Assembly: GCF_003065385.1 (NCBI RefSeq)
Contig: NZ_CP023277.1
Coordinates: 1,452,829-1,516,828, forward strand
Direction of reading: 5' to 3'
Length of the DNA: 64,000 nt
DNA from: Polynucleobacter acidiphobus
GTDB lineage: Bacteria; Pseudomonadota; Gammaproteobacteria; Burkholderiales; Burkholderiaceae
Shown here: one piece after another, positions 19,662-28,145 of the stretch
Position numbering within the stretch: position 1 is the stretch's first letter
Layout of the letters: each line of letters opens with the position of its first letter
Position numbers and translations under genes: made by a program
Notes under the pieces: generated by a model
Database searches by the model: none
What the model was told of the DNA's origin: nothing
The model's input: only the letters and a program-made list of their open reading frames with translations

Positions 19662-19850
19662 TCGTGGTGCCCAAATGCCTGCATTTGGGTTAAACGGGAA
19701 ACACTACTCAAACGTGTGCTGCCCCCGCAACGGTAAGTGAATGCGCTAGTTGTTTAGCGCTATGGTTTGATAAGCCACTGTGTATCAATGCATGGGAAGG
19801 CCAAATCTAAAGTTCACCAGCCCGGATACCGGCCAAGACAGGTGGAACTT
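19662..19850 (+). ncRNA. Cobalamin riboswitch
   Basis: The conserved blocks of the adenosylcobalamin aptamer occur in order: GGTGCC at 19666, GGGAA at 19696, GCCCCCGCAACGGTAA at 19721-19736, and the B12 box AGCCCGGATACCGGCC ending near 19834. A TAATAT -10 element at 19649-19654 would start the RNA at about 19661. The expression platform is within the following 127 bases before the btuB start and includes possible competing hairpins. Cobalamin binding should shut off the downstream receptor gene. Confidence 0.95.
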
Positions 19851-19977
19851 CGTGAACGGGGACCTTCGCGCGCCAATATAGGGTCCTCGTGCACCCTCAT
19901 TGACGCTGATCCCTATTCCGAATTCTGTATCGCCCGCTAACGGGGAGGTTGGCAGGCATTACAACTTGGGATTCATC

Positions 19978-21954
19978 ATGCAACCTTGCCGTAACTCTTT
20001 CGGGGCCAAGAACCGTTGGCGCCTATCCGCCCTCACCCTCACCTCAACCCTTGTTTTTAGCAACCCAAACGCATTTGCTCAAAGCGGCAATGTCTCAGTC
20101 AGTACAGCCAATAATCCAATGGATCCAGTGATTGTCACTGCAACTCGCACCCCCACGCGAGCCAACGACGTGCTAGCTGACTACGTCTACATCGGCCCAG
20201 AAGAAATTGCTGACGCAGGACAAACGAGTCTAGTGGAGCTACTACAGCGACAAAGGGGGGTGGAGATTTCGACTATTGGCGGCCCAGGGTCTGCAGCAAG
20301 CGTGTTCTTGAGGGGATCAAACTCTAATCAAGCACTCTTGCTAGTCGATGGCGTTCGTAGCCAAGCGGCGGGAACGGGTGGATTTTCTTTACAAGCAATT
20401 CCACTGGGCATCATTGATCGAATTGAAATTATTTTTGGACCGCAGAGTAGCCTGTATGGCTCGGATGCCATTGGCGGTGTCATTCAGATATTCACCAAAA
20501 AGGGAACGGGGCCGTTTCAAGCGAATGCCTCAACGGGATATGGCAGTTATGGGACGAGTATTACGGATGCCAGCCTTTATGGTTCCTTTGGAGACGCCAA
20601 GACAACAAGTTACGCCCTCAGTGGATCCCAAGAAATTTCTACTGGATTTACTTCCGTTGCAGCAAATAACGTTTGCAATCCCAATACGCAGTCACGAGCG
20701 ACATTAAATCGAAATTTTTGTGGCAACGGTTTGAATATGAATCGAACTGGCTATACAAAGAGTGGGGGTGCCGGTCGTATTGCTCAAGAATGGGATCGTG
20801 GTCAAGAATTTGGATTTCAGTTTTTAGCTTCTCGACTCGACAATCAATATCCCGTTTCTAGCTTTTTTGGTGGCGGTATTGGAAGCCAAATTAGTAATTT
20901 GGGAATCTTTTCTTTGTTTTCGAATAATCAAATCAATAAAGACTGGAAAAGCATGCTTCAAGTCTCCCAATCAAATGATTATTCACAGAATCTCTACACT
21001 ACCGGAAATCCTGTTTACAAAACAAAACAGATGATTTATTCCTGGCAAAACGATATCAAAATTGGCAGCGATTTATTGCAACTCGTTGCCGAGCGAAAAA
21101 CTTTAAATGGGTATTCGAATGATGGCGGGATTGTCAGTCAAAACCAAAATACTAATACCGTGGCAGGCTCGTATCAACTCAAGCGCGGATCTCACTTAGC
21201 AAACCTCGCGCTTCGCAATGACAGCATTACTGGCTATGGTCCACAAACAACCGGTAGCGCATCGTATGGTTACTTTTTCTCCAAACAAATTCGAGGCAAT
21301 ATTAATTACGGCACCGGCTTTAAGGCGCCTTCATTTAATGATTTGTATTTTCCAGATTACGGCAATACAAATTTACAAGCAGAAAAGAGTAAAAATACCG
21401 AGATTGGTCTGCACTATGAATCCAGCGCATTGGATCTTCATTTAGTTGGCTTTAATAGCACCATCACCAACCTCATTCAGTACACCACTACAGCCCCCCC
21501 ATGCACGATCGCACAACTCAATGGTCCAAACTATGGTTGCGCTGGAAACGCTGGTGTTGCAAAAATCTCGGGAGTATCGGTTGGCGGCGTTGCAAAGTTA
21601 TCAAGCCTTCGCCTAAAGGCATCTTATGACCAACAAAATCCAATTGATCAGACTACGGGATTTCTATTAGCAAAACGCGCTCGCCAATTTGGAAACCTTG
21701 GTGCAGAGTACCGCTATCGGAAAGTGAATATGGGTGCCGAGGGAACTTTCCAAGGCGGTCGCTATAACTCGGGTAACTCTGGTTACATGGGCGGCTATGC
21801 CATCTTCAACCTATATGGCAATTACGAGTTTGCCAAGGACTGGTCGGTCTTTGGTCGCTGGAACAATATCTTCAATAAGGATTACCAACTCTCCTATGGA
21901 TTTAATACTCCGGGATCGAACCTTTTTGTCGGGGTTCGGTACGCCATGAAATAA
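19978..21954 (+). CDS. btuB: TonB-dependent outer membrane cobalamin receptor (BtuB-like)
   Basis: A 658-residue outer membrane receptor. The start at 19978 gives a signal peptide that ends in NAFA before QSGN. A TonB-box-like DPVIVTATRTP follows at about 44-54, then the plug domain (LLQRQRGVEISTIGG, VFLRGSNSNQALLLVDGVR, IEIIFGPQSSLYGSDAIGGVIQI) and a 22-strand barrel that ends with a FNKDY motif and a final beta strand. The frame is open further upstream to 19900, but that would remove the signal peptide from the N-terminus. Control by the cobalamin riboswitch identifies the ligand as cobalamin or a related corrinoid. Confidence 0.9.
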   Translation: MQPCRNSFGAKNRWRLSALTLTSTLVFSNPNAFAQSGNVSVSTANNPMDPVIVTATRTPTRANDVLADYVYIGPEEIADAGQTSLVELLQRQRGVEISTIGGPGSAASVFLRGSNSNQALLLVDGVRSQAAGTGGFSLQAIPLGIIDRIEIIFGPQSSLYGSDAIGGVIQIFTKKGTGPFQANASTGYGSYGTSITDASLYGSFGDAKTTSYALSGSQEISTGFTSVAANNVCNPNTQSRATLNRNFCGNGLNMNRTGYTKSGGAGRIAQEWDRGQEFGFQFLASRLDNQYPVSSFFGGGIGSQISNLGIFSLFSNNQINKDWKSMLQVSQSNDYSQNLYTTGNPVYKTKQMIYSWQNDIKIGSDLLQLVAERKTLNGYSNDGGIVSQNQNTNTVAGSYQLKRGSHLANLALRNDSITGYGPQTTGSASYGYFFSKQIRGNINYGTGFKAPSFNDLYFPDYGNTNLQAEKSKNTEIGLHYESSALDLHLVGFNSTITNLIQYTTTAPPCTIAQLNGPNYGCAGNAGVAKISGVSVGGVAKLSSLRLKASYDQQNPIDQTTGFLLAKRARQFGNLGAEYRYRKVNMGAEGTFQGGRYNSGNSGYMGGYAIFNLYGNYEFAKDWSVFGRWNNIFNKDYQLSYGFNTPGSNLFVGVRYAMK

Positions 21955-22006
21955 GGGATTTGTGCTAATTTAGGTCTAAAATAGGCTCATTACTCAAGGA
22001 GGAAAC

Positions 22007-22543
22007 ATGTTTAATCTTTCGACCAAACAGACCGTAGGGATTGCAGTCGTTTTTTCCTTGATTTTGTGGGCGACGCGAGGACAGCATGTGGCCTCCATGA
22101 TGAGCCTGCCAGATGCCACCTGGGCAATTGCCTTCATGCTTGGTTTTTTATTGAGTCCGATTCTTTTTCTGATTGTTTTGGCTCAGGCTTTTGTGATCGA
22201 TTACTTGGCGATGGGTAATTACCTGTTTAATGTTGCCTATGCCGCCTTAGTTCCTGCGTATTTAGCACTTTGGCTAGCTGGTCGTTGGTTACGGCAACAC
22301 TACGAACAACAAGGCTTCAAAATTAGCCAATTTGTTGTGGCCCTAATTGGTGGTGTCGCCATTTGCGAGCTAATCTCGAGTGGGGCCTTTTATCTGCAAA
22401 AGAGCAATGCTTCGCTTGTTGGATTTGCTGAACTGTTTGGAACCTATTTCTTTGGTAATTTGTTCTTCACCCTCTGCTACGTTGCGGTTGCCTCGCTAGC
22501 GTTTTATCTGGTGACCGAGACCTCTAAAAAGAAATTAGCCTAG
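22007..22543 (+). CDS. Small polytopic membrane protein, candidate inner-membrane cobalamin transporter
   Basis: A 178-residue integral membrane protein with five or six hydrophobic segments (about 8-26, 36-66, 70-92, 107-128, 138-166) and short loops. It has no domain I can name with certainty. The N-terminal part with RGQH and SLPDATWAIAFMLGF resembles an uncharacterised betaproteobacterial family found beside cobalamin receptors. Size and topology are those of ECF S-component-like permeases such as BtuM. It starts 52 bases after btuB with a strong AAGGAGG, so it may share the riboswitch-controlled transcript. No BtuCDF genes are in the window. The transport role is inferred from context. 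Confidence 0.6.
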   Translation: MFNLSTKQTVGIAVVFSLILWATRGQHVASMMSLPDATWAIAFMLGFLLSPILFLIVLAQAFVIDYLAMGNYLFNVAYAALVPAYLALWLAGRWLRQHYEQQGFKISQFVVALIGGVAICELISSGAFYLQKSNASLVGFAELFGTYFFGNLFFTLCYVAVASLAFYLVTETSKKKLA

Positions 22544-22562
22544 TTCTGATACGATCTTGTCT

Positions 22563-22802
22563 ATGTCGCAAGATTCCATCGAGCAAACGCTCCGACGCCT
22601 TTCCGAGAAGTTAAAAATGGTGAATGCCTCCGTTGAGGCATTACGCAACGATCGCGTTGCCCTTGAGTCAAAAATTGAGGATGCGCAAAAACGTATTGAG
22701 CACATCCTAAAGCGCCTGCCAGAGCAAAGCGATTCTCGCCAAATGAACCTGTTGGGCGATAACGCAATCATCGATAAAGACCATGACCCAACAACGCATT
22801 GA
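22563..22802 (+). CDS. Small coiled-coil protein upstream of ZapA
   Basis: A 79-residue protein, largely one predicted coiled coil (about residues 5-55) with heptad spacing of Leu, Val and Ile and many Glu, Lys and Arg. It resembles the short ZapB-like or TIGR02449-type proteins encoded just before zapA in many proteobacteria. The ATG at 22563 is preferred over an in-frame TTG two codons earlier. Its end overlaps zapA by 20 bases. A role in cell division is suggested by position only. Confidence 0.7.
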   Translation: MSQDSIEQTLRRLSEKLKMVNASVEALRNDRVALESKIEDAQKRIEHILKRLPEQSDSRQMNLLGDNAIIDKDHDPTTH

Positions 22803-23136
22803 AGTTAGTCTTGCTGGCCACAAAATCATGCTGGCCACGTCAAGCGATCATGAGCCATTGCTTCGCGAGGCCTGCTCCTTAGTAGATGAACAAATTAAAC
22901 TGGCTCTAGCTAGTGGCAATAAAAGTATTGAACGGGCAGCCATGATGGCGGCCATTAAATTAGCGGGCGACCTGATTCAGGCTCAGCAATCGATGGCGCA
23001 AGCGGCTAACGCCCCCAAGGTTGACCCCGAACAACTGACTTTGATTGAGCAGGAAGTGAATGCGCTTGAACAGCAAGTCGATTCCCTGATCAAAACACTT
23101 TCCCTGCCTGGTGCGCCAAGGCCAATAGTTCCTTGA
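22783..23136 (+). CDS. zapA: Cell division protein ZapA
   Basis: A 117-residue protein that crosslinks FtsZ filaments at the Z ring. The N-terminal QRIEVSLAGHKIMLATSSDHEPLLREACSLVDEQI is the ZapA globular head; the region after residue 60 is a helix rich in Ala and Gln and then a coiled coil for tetramer formation. It overlaps the small coiled-coil gene by 20 bases and is followed at once by 6S RNA, the common proteobacterial order. Confidence 0.92.
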   Translation: MTQQRIEVSLAGHKIMLATSSDHEPLLREACSLVDEQIKLALASGNKSIERAAMMAAIKLAGDLIQAQQSMAQAANAPKVDPEQLTLIEQEVNALEQQVDSLIKTLSLPGAPRPIVP

Positions 23137-23310
23137 ACCGATGCGTAAGCATACGGAACGGGTATTGCAGTATGGGCGCGAGCGTCTGATCGATTTACAG
23201 TGTGGGCTTGTCCGACACTCCCTGAGTCATTTGATGCACCCGAAGTATTGCTACCGTGCCACCTTGAACTTTAGGGTTCAGGATGACGGTCTAGCGACCA
23301 AGGCGGGGAT
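23137..23310 (+). ncRNA. ssrS: 6S RNA
   Basis: The segment CACCTTGAAC followed by GGGTTCA at 23260-23280 closely matches the conserved 3' half of 6S RNA, where E. coli has CACCUUGAACCAAGGGUUC. An apical hairpin with AGTGT and ACACT arms near 23200-23218 and complementary flanks (GGGTATTGCAGTAT with AGTATTGCTACC) fit the long bulged rod that mimics an open promoter and binds sigma-70 polymerase. Position after zapA is conserved. The 5' and 3' ends given are approximate. A 61-codon reading frame inside it is not credible. The usual neighbour, 5-formyl-THF cyclo-ligase, is absent. Confidence 0.8.
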
Positions 23311-23316
23311 CCTTTC

Positions 23317-24135
23317 ATGTTTCTGACTGATATTGCAATCCTTCTAGTTTGCGGAGCCTGTGCAGGGTTCTTAGCGGGACTGCTTGGGATCGGCGGAGGG
23401 ATGATTTTGGTTCCCTTCATGATCATTGTGTTTAATCACCAGGGTTTTAGCCAAGACATCATTGTTCATATGGCCATTGCAACTGGAATGACCACCATTT
23501 TGTTTACCTCACTCTCGGCCATTCGGGCGCATCATCGCCATGGCTCAATTGACTGGAAACTGGTTGCGGGCTTCACCCCCGGAATCATTGTTGGGAGTTT
23601 TTTAGGGGGCAGCGAACTATTTGAGGCATTCAATACTGGCTGGCTTTCCCTCTTCTTTGCGGTCTTTATTGTGTACACCTCGATTCAGATGTTCATCAAC
23701 AAAAAGCCCAAACCTGAGCGAGAACTGCCTGGGAAGGTCGGTCTATTTTCTTATGGCGCCTTCTCTGGAGGGTTATCGAGCTTGCTGGGTGCAGGCGGCG
23801 CCTTTGTCACCGTACCATTCATGATCTGGTGTAACGTGAGTCCCCATGTCGCAATGGCAACCTCCTCGGGGCTCGGATTTCCGATTGCGCTTGCTTCAAC
23901 CCTGGGTTACGTCTTTGGTAGCTTTGGTCGACCTGACTTACCCGCAGGCTCCTTTGGTTTTATCTATCTACCGGCCGTTGCCTGCATCGTAGCAACCAGT
24001 ATTTTTACCGCCCCACTAGGCGCAAAATTAGCTCGCAAGCTCAATGTCGTTCAACTCAAGCGAGTCTTTGGGGTCATGCTAATGTTCTTGGCGCTCTTTA
24101 TGTTCAATGAGGCCCATAAAGCGCTGGGCGCTTAA
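23317..24135 (+). CDS. TauE/SafE-family permease
   Basis: A 272-residue inner membrane protein with about eight helices in two repeats. The N-terminal repeat has GACAGFLAGLLGIGGGMILVP and the second has GLSSLLGAGGAFVTVPFM, the GxGGG-type loops of the TauE/SafE (DUF81) family. Members export sulfite, sulfoacetate or related organic anions, but substrate varies and cannot be deduced. It starts right after 6S RNA. Its stop codon shares TTAA with the convergent malonyl-CoA synthetase. Confidence 0.88.
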   Translation: MFLTDIAILLVCGACAGFLAGLLGIGGGMILVPFMIIVFNHQGFSQDIIVHMAIATGMTTILFTSLSAIRAHHRHGSIDWKLVAGFTPGIIVGSFLGGSELFEAFNTGWLSLFFAVFIVYTSIQMFINKKPKPERELPGKVGLFSYGAFSGGLSSLLGAGGAFVTVPFMIWCNVSPHVAMATSSGLGFPIALASTLGYVFGSFGRPDLPAGSFGFIYLPAVACIVATSIFTAPLGAKLARKLNVVQLKRVFGVMLMFLALFMFNEAHKALGA

Positions 24136-25655
24136 TGGCTGTACTGCTGGCGTAATACGTTCTTTTGCACTTTACCCATTGCGTTTCGGGGTAAGTCGTT
24201 GACAATTTCAACCCGTTTGGGAACCTTGAAGTTTGCAATCTTTGATTTCAAGTCATCGATCATGGCTTGGCTATTGAGCTTGGCGCCTGGCTTTGGAACC
24301 ACAACCGCCATGACCGCTTCCCCAAAGTCTTTATGCGGGATACCAATCACTGCGCTTTCTTCGACGCCGTCCATGTCATCGATAAAACTCTCGATCTCTT
24401 TTGGATACACGTTGTAGCCACCCGAGATGATTAAATCCTTATTGCGACCAACGATGCACAGATAGCGATCAGGCACCTTACCCGCGCTGGTCTCACCGCC
24501 CCAGCGACCCACATCACCCGTTTTAAACCAGCCGTCTTTAGTGAACTCCTCAGCGGTCTTCTCAGGCATCCGCCAGTAGCCCTTAAATATATTCGGGCCG
24601 CGCACTTCAATGGCACCGATCTCATTGACACCGCAGAGTGATCCAGACTCATTCACGACACGAACCTCAACGCCAGGTAGAGGCACCCCAACGGATCCCC
24701 CTACTCTAGCGCCCTTGTAAGGATTGGAGACCAACATCACGGTCTCGCTCATGCCATAGCGCTCAAGAATAGTATGTCCAGACACTTTCTGGAAATTATT
24801 AAAGGTCTCAGTTAATAAAGGTGCGGAACCCGAAACAAAGAGGCGCATGTTTTTACAAACGCTCTGGTTAAAGTTGGGATCGAGCAATAAGCGTACGTAG
24901 AATGTAGGTACGCCCATCATGACCGTTGAGCGTGGCAGGTGCTTAATGAGTTGCGCAGTATCTAAACGAGGCAACCAAATCATTTTGCTGCCATTTAATA
25001 ATGCACCGTGGGCAGCGACAAATAAACCGTGCACATGGAAAATGGGGAGAGCATGCAAAAGGATGTCGCCTTTTTTCCAGCCCCAAAACTCTTTTAATAC
25101 CAGGGCATTGCTACCCAGGTTACCGTGCGTGAGCATGGCACCTTTGCTGCGACCTGTAGTACCGGAGGTATACAAAATAGCAGCTAGATCGTCGTCGGCC
25201 TTTTTGACGGTCTTAAATTGATCGGAGCATTGAGCGGCGCGATCTAAAAGAGAACCGGTCCGATTCTCATCGAGGGTGAATACATTTTTGGTGCCGCTCT
25301 TAAACGCAATCTTCGAGATCCAAGAGAAGTTCTTGGAACTGCAAACAACTACGGCCGGTTCAGCATTCTCCAGAAAATACTGAATCTCAGACTCTTGATA
25401 CGCCGTGTTCAGCGGCAAATAAACATATCCGGCACGTAAAGTGGCCAGATATAAGAAAAGTGCTTCTGGGGATTTTTCAACTTGGACAGCAACTCGTGAG
25501 CCCTGAGGTAACTTCAAACTCTTGAGAAGATTTGCCATCATGGCCGTGGCGCGATCGAGATCGCGCCACGAGTAATACAGTCCATCTTGGGTTTCTAGTG
25601 CACAGTCTTCGCGATTTTTAGGAAAGCCAGACTCTAATAATGCGTATAAGTTCAC
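24132..25655 (-). CDS. matB: Malonyl-CoA synthetase
   Basis: A 507-residue AMP-forming acyl-CoA ligase. ATP-binding YTSGTTGRSKGAML is near 162-175, PIFHVHGLFVA at about 206-216, the RYGMSE motif near 293-298, and GWFKTGDVG before the hinge; the C-terminal lysine is in GKVQKN. The short N-terminus and the LPIFHVHGL plus RYGMSETVM combination are those of MatB. It converts malonate, ATP and CoA to malonyl-CoA. Together with the binding protein and malonyl-CoA decarboxylase upstream on the same strand it forms a malonate-to-acetyl-CoA route. Malonate specificity relies partly on this neighbourhood. Confidence 0.87.
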   Translation of the reverse strand: MNLYALLESGFPKNREDCALETQDGLYYSWRDLDRATAMMANLLKSLKLPQGSRVAVQVEKSPEALFLYLATLRAGYVYLPLNTAYQESEIQYFLENAEPAVVVCSSKNFSWISKIAFKSGTKNVFTLDENRTGSLLDRAAQCSDQFKTVKKADDDLAAILYTSGTTGRSKGAMLTHGNLGSNALVLKEFWGWKKGDILLHALPIFHVHGLFVAAHGALLNGSKMIWLPRLDTAQLIKHLPRSTVMMGVPTFYVRLLLDPNFNQSVCKNMRLFVSGSAPLLTETFNNFQKVSGHTILERYGMSETVMLVSNPYKGARVGGSVGVPLPGVEVRVVNESGSLCGVNEIGAIEVRGPNIFKGYWRMPEKTAEEFTKDGWFKTGDVGRWGGETSAGKVPDRYLCIVGRNKDLIISGGYNVYPKEIESFIDDMDGVEESAVIGIPHKDFGEAVMAVVVPKPGAKLNSQAMIDDLKSKIANFKVPKRVEIVNDLPRNAMGKVQKNVLRQQYSH

Positions 25656-25682
25656 TCAAAACCCTTAACTACGAATACAAAA

Positions 25683-26669
25683 TTAATCGAGCTTGGCGCC
25701 TGATTTCTTAACAACCTCAGCCCAGCGGTTTACGTCGGAAGCAACTTGCTTACCAAATGCCTCTCCGTAAAGATTCGGATTATCCGCACCGTTTTGAGCC
25801 CAAATCGCTTTCAACTTTGGTGAATTCAGCGCCTTTTGAACCTCAGCTGTCATCTTGTCGATAATTGGTTTTGGTGTGCCAGCAGGAGCAAACATACCGT
25901 ACCAAGTCGATACACGATAGTCAGGCAAACCAGCTTCTACAAACGTTGGTACGTTTGGAATCGCTGGATTGCGCTTCTCAGAAGCAACAGCAATCGCAAA
26001 CAACTTACCAGCATTAATTTGTGGAGCGGATGTTCCCAAACCATCAAATTCCAAATCAACCTGACCAGCTAGGAGATCGCTCATGGCTGGACCAGCGCCA
26101 CGATAAGGAATATGAACAATGAAGGTGCCTGTCTGAATCTTAAATAACTCACCAGCTAAGTGATGAACGGTGCCGCTACCTGCGCTAGCAAAGTTATATT
26201 TACCAGGGTTTTGCTTCATGAGCGCAATGAAGTCTTTTAGGTTACGAGCACTGACACGATTGGGGTTAACAACCAATACCTGTGGAACGCTAGCTAGAAG
26301 AGCAACAGGAACGAAACTCTTTTGGATGTCATAGTCCAAGTTCTTATACATGGAAGGAGCAATCGTATGATGCGATGCGCCAATGAACCAGGTATAGCCA
26401 TCTGGTGCCGCTTTTGCGGCCACCGATGCGCCCACCGTACCGCCTGCACCACCACGGTTATCAATAATGAACTGCTTACCCAATTGCTCGGTTAACTGAG
26501 CGGCCAAGGGACGGGCAAATGCGTCCGTTCCACCACCCGCTGGGAATGGGTTCAAAAATGTGACGGTTTTTACTGGCCACTCTTGTGCATGAGCGGTGCT
26601 TGATAAGCCCACTGCTGCTAATAAGCTAAGCACGAGGCCCGCTATTTTTTTCTTCTGAATTAATACCAT
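25683..26669 (-). CDS. Bug/TctC-family periplasmic solute-binding protein
   Basis: A 328-residue binding protein of the tripartite tricarboxylate transporter receptor family. The signal peptide ends at AHA before QEWPVKTV. Family signatures are PFPAGGGTDAFARPLA, IIDNRGGAGGTVGASVAAKAAPDGYT and VPHIPYRGAGPA-like VHIPYRGAGPAMSDLLAGQV. The start at 26669 follows AGGAG by a proper gap; a TTG six codons earlier is not needed. It sits between matB and malonyl-CoA decarboxylase, so malonate is the likely ligand (inference). No tctA/tctB partner is adjacent; a tctBA pair lies at 49757-51739. Confidence 0.9.
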   Translation of the reverse strand: MVLIQKKKIAGLVLSLLAAVGLSSTAHAQEWPVKTVTFLNPFPAGGGTDAFARPLAAQLTEQLGKQFIIDNRGGAGGTVGASVAAKAAPDGYTWFIGASHHTIAPSMYKNLDYDIQKSFVPVALLASVPQVLVVNPNRVSARNLKDFIALMKQNPGKYNFASAGSGTVHHLAGELFKIQTGTFIVHIPYRGAGPAMSDLLAGQVDLEFDGLGTSAPQINAGKLFAIAVASEKRNPAIPNVPTFVEAGLPDYRVSTWYGMFAPAGTPKPIIDKMTAEVQKALNSPKLKAIWAQNGADNPNLYGEAFGKQVASDVNRWAEVVKKSGAKLD

Positions 26670-26749
26670 TATTTGTCTCCTCTTCAATTCTTATAAAGGG
26701 TAAAACGATTGCGAATCACATTCTAAATCGAACTTCAAAAACTAGGGCA

Positions 26750-26786
26750 AAACCCCTAAAAGTCTTATATAGGACTTGTGGGGTTT
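26750..26786 (-). other. Nested hairpin between malonyl-CoA decarboxylase and binding protein
   Basis: Outer arms AAACCCC (26750-26756) and GGGGTTT (26780-26786) enclose inner arms AAGTC (26760-26764) and GACTT (26773-26777). The stem starts inside the stop codon of the upstream gene. A T-rich stretch follows about ten bases later on the minus strand. It may be a partial terminator or an mRNA stability element that sets binding-protein levels. Confidence 0.45.
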
Positions 26787-28089
26787 AAGTATTCATCAGC
26801 TTGCCAACGGAGCGTGAATAAATAATATCGCCGTTCACAAAGCGCTCGTGATTTTCCTCAACGCTCGATAGATCATACAGATAATTCACCATTAAGCCAG
26901 CGGATTGCCGCAGACCATTCTTGGACAAATCCCCCGCCCAGTTAATTTGATGCAGCTTGGCGCCATTACCTAAATGGAATTTAGCCACAGGATTGCCATC
27001 CCGACTTGGAGTGACCACCGTCAGATAAATCGCGGTTAAAGCCATCATGGCAGCTTTTTCTTTCTCACTGCATTGATCCGGATGCCAGGCCTTGCCCAGC
27101 CTATCCATCCAATTGGCACCATTGAGCTTCAACAGTTCAAGCGCATCATCACGGGCCTTCCGAATCGCTGGCTTCATTTTGTCAGCGCTTGGTAGGTCGC
27201 CTAGATGCGCCCCGTCGGTAATCCACTCCATGAGGCCCGGAATCGGGGATAGGGTCACAAAGGTTTTTAATCCCGGGAACTCCGCATGCAGTTGCTCAGC
27301 AACGCGCTTAATCAAAAAGTTGCCCATTGATACGCCGCGTAGTCCAGACTCACAGTTGCTAATGGAGTAAAACGCCGCTACCTTGAATTGATTGGTTTGT
27401 TCCACAGGGGTCGATTTCTTATCCACCAAGGGCATGATGGCAACTGGTATCTCTGGAAGTAGAGCAACTTCCACAAAGATCAAGGGTTCATCGGGTAGTT
27501 GGGGATGGAAAAAGGCAAAGCAACGCCGATCAGGTTGCAAGCGCCGGCGCAGATCATCCCAGCCATCAATAGCATGGACTGCCTCATGGGCAATGATCTT
27601 CTCCAAAATCTCTGCAGGCGACTTCCAGTCAACACGGTGCATTTTCAAAAACCCAGGATTAAACCAAGACGACAAGAGGTGTCGCATGTCATAGTCCAGG
27701 CCCATCAACTCGGGTTTCTTATTCAACAAGGTCAAAAGATCGCGACGCATTTCGACGACTGCTGCCGTGCCACCCGGAGCTCGATTGAGGCGTCTTAAAA
27801 GCTCTTGGCGTGGGGATTCAGAAATCTTCTGCAGGCGAATGTAATTTCGTGCATTTGGATCTGCCGCAAAACTTTGAGTCGCTTTGGTCAGCTGCTCAGC
27901 ATCAATATTGAATTGTTCAGCGAGCATCATAAAAAATTTAGAACGATGATCGGCATTGAGCTTGCGGTAGTTTGAAATCACATCCAAGGCCATGCTGACA
28001 GCGTTTGATTCGCCCCGCTCGGAAACAAGCTGACGAACTGCACTGTTGGCTCGGGATAGGTAACGCGTTTGGGCAATTTTTTCTAACAT
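26785..28089 (-). CDS. Malonyl-CoA decarboxylase
   Basis: A 434-residue MCD-family enzyme that converts malonyl-CoA to acetyl-CoA and CO2. The N-terminal helical domain is followed by a GNAT-like catalytic domain. Recognised stretches include IIAHEAVHAIDGWDDLRRRL, CFAFFHPQLPDEPLIFVEVAL, and FYSISNCESGLRGVSMGNFLIKRV, with the catalytic Ser and His region typical of MCD. Related enzymes are MatA of rhizobia. It is the first gene of a three-gene malonate unit on the minus strand. Confidence 0.93.
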   Translation of the reverse strand: MLEKIAQTRYLSRANSAVRQLVSERGESNAVSMALDVISNYRKLNADHRSKFFMMLAEQFNIDAEQLTKATQSFAADPNARNYIRLQKISESPRQELLRRLNRAPGGTAAVVEMRRDLLTLLNKKPELMGLDYDMRHLLSSWFNPGFLKMHRVDWKSPAEILEKIIAHEAVHAIDGWDDLRRRLQPDRRCFAFFHPQLPDEPLIFVEVALLPEIPVAIMPLVDKKSTPVEQTNQFKVAAFYSISNCESGLRGVSMGNFLIKRVAEQLHAEFPGLKTFVTLSPIPGLMEWITDGAHLGDLPSADKMKPAIRKARDDALELLKLNGANWMDRLGKAWHPDQCSEKEKAAMMALTAIYLTVVTPSRDGNPVAKFHLGNGAKLHQINWAGDLSKNGLRQSAGLMVNYLYDLSSVEENHERFVNGDIIYSRSVGKLMNT

Positions 28090-28145
28090 GCTTACAGCAT
28101 AACCAGATTTTGTAACAGGGGCTTAAATCACTCAGCCAAAAGGGT

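Noticed and set aside
23141..23326. 61-codon plus-strand reading frame after zapA
   Set aside because: It lies wholly across the 6S RNA signature and into tauE; the RNA explains the conservation better.
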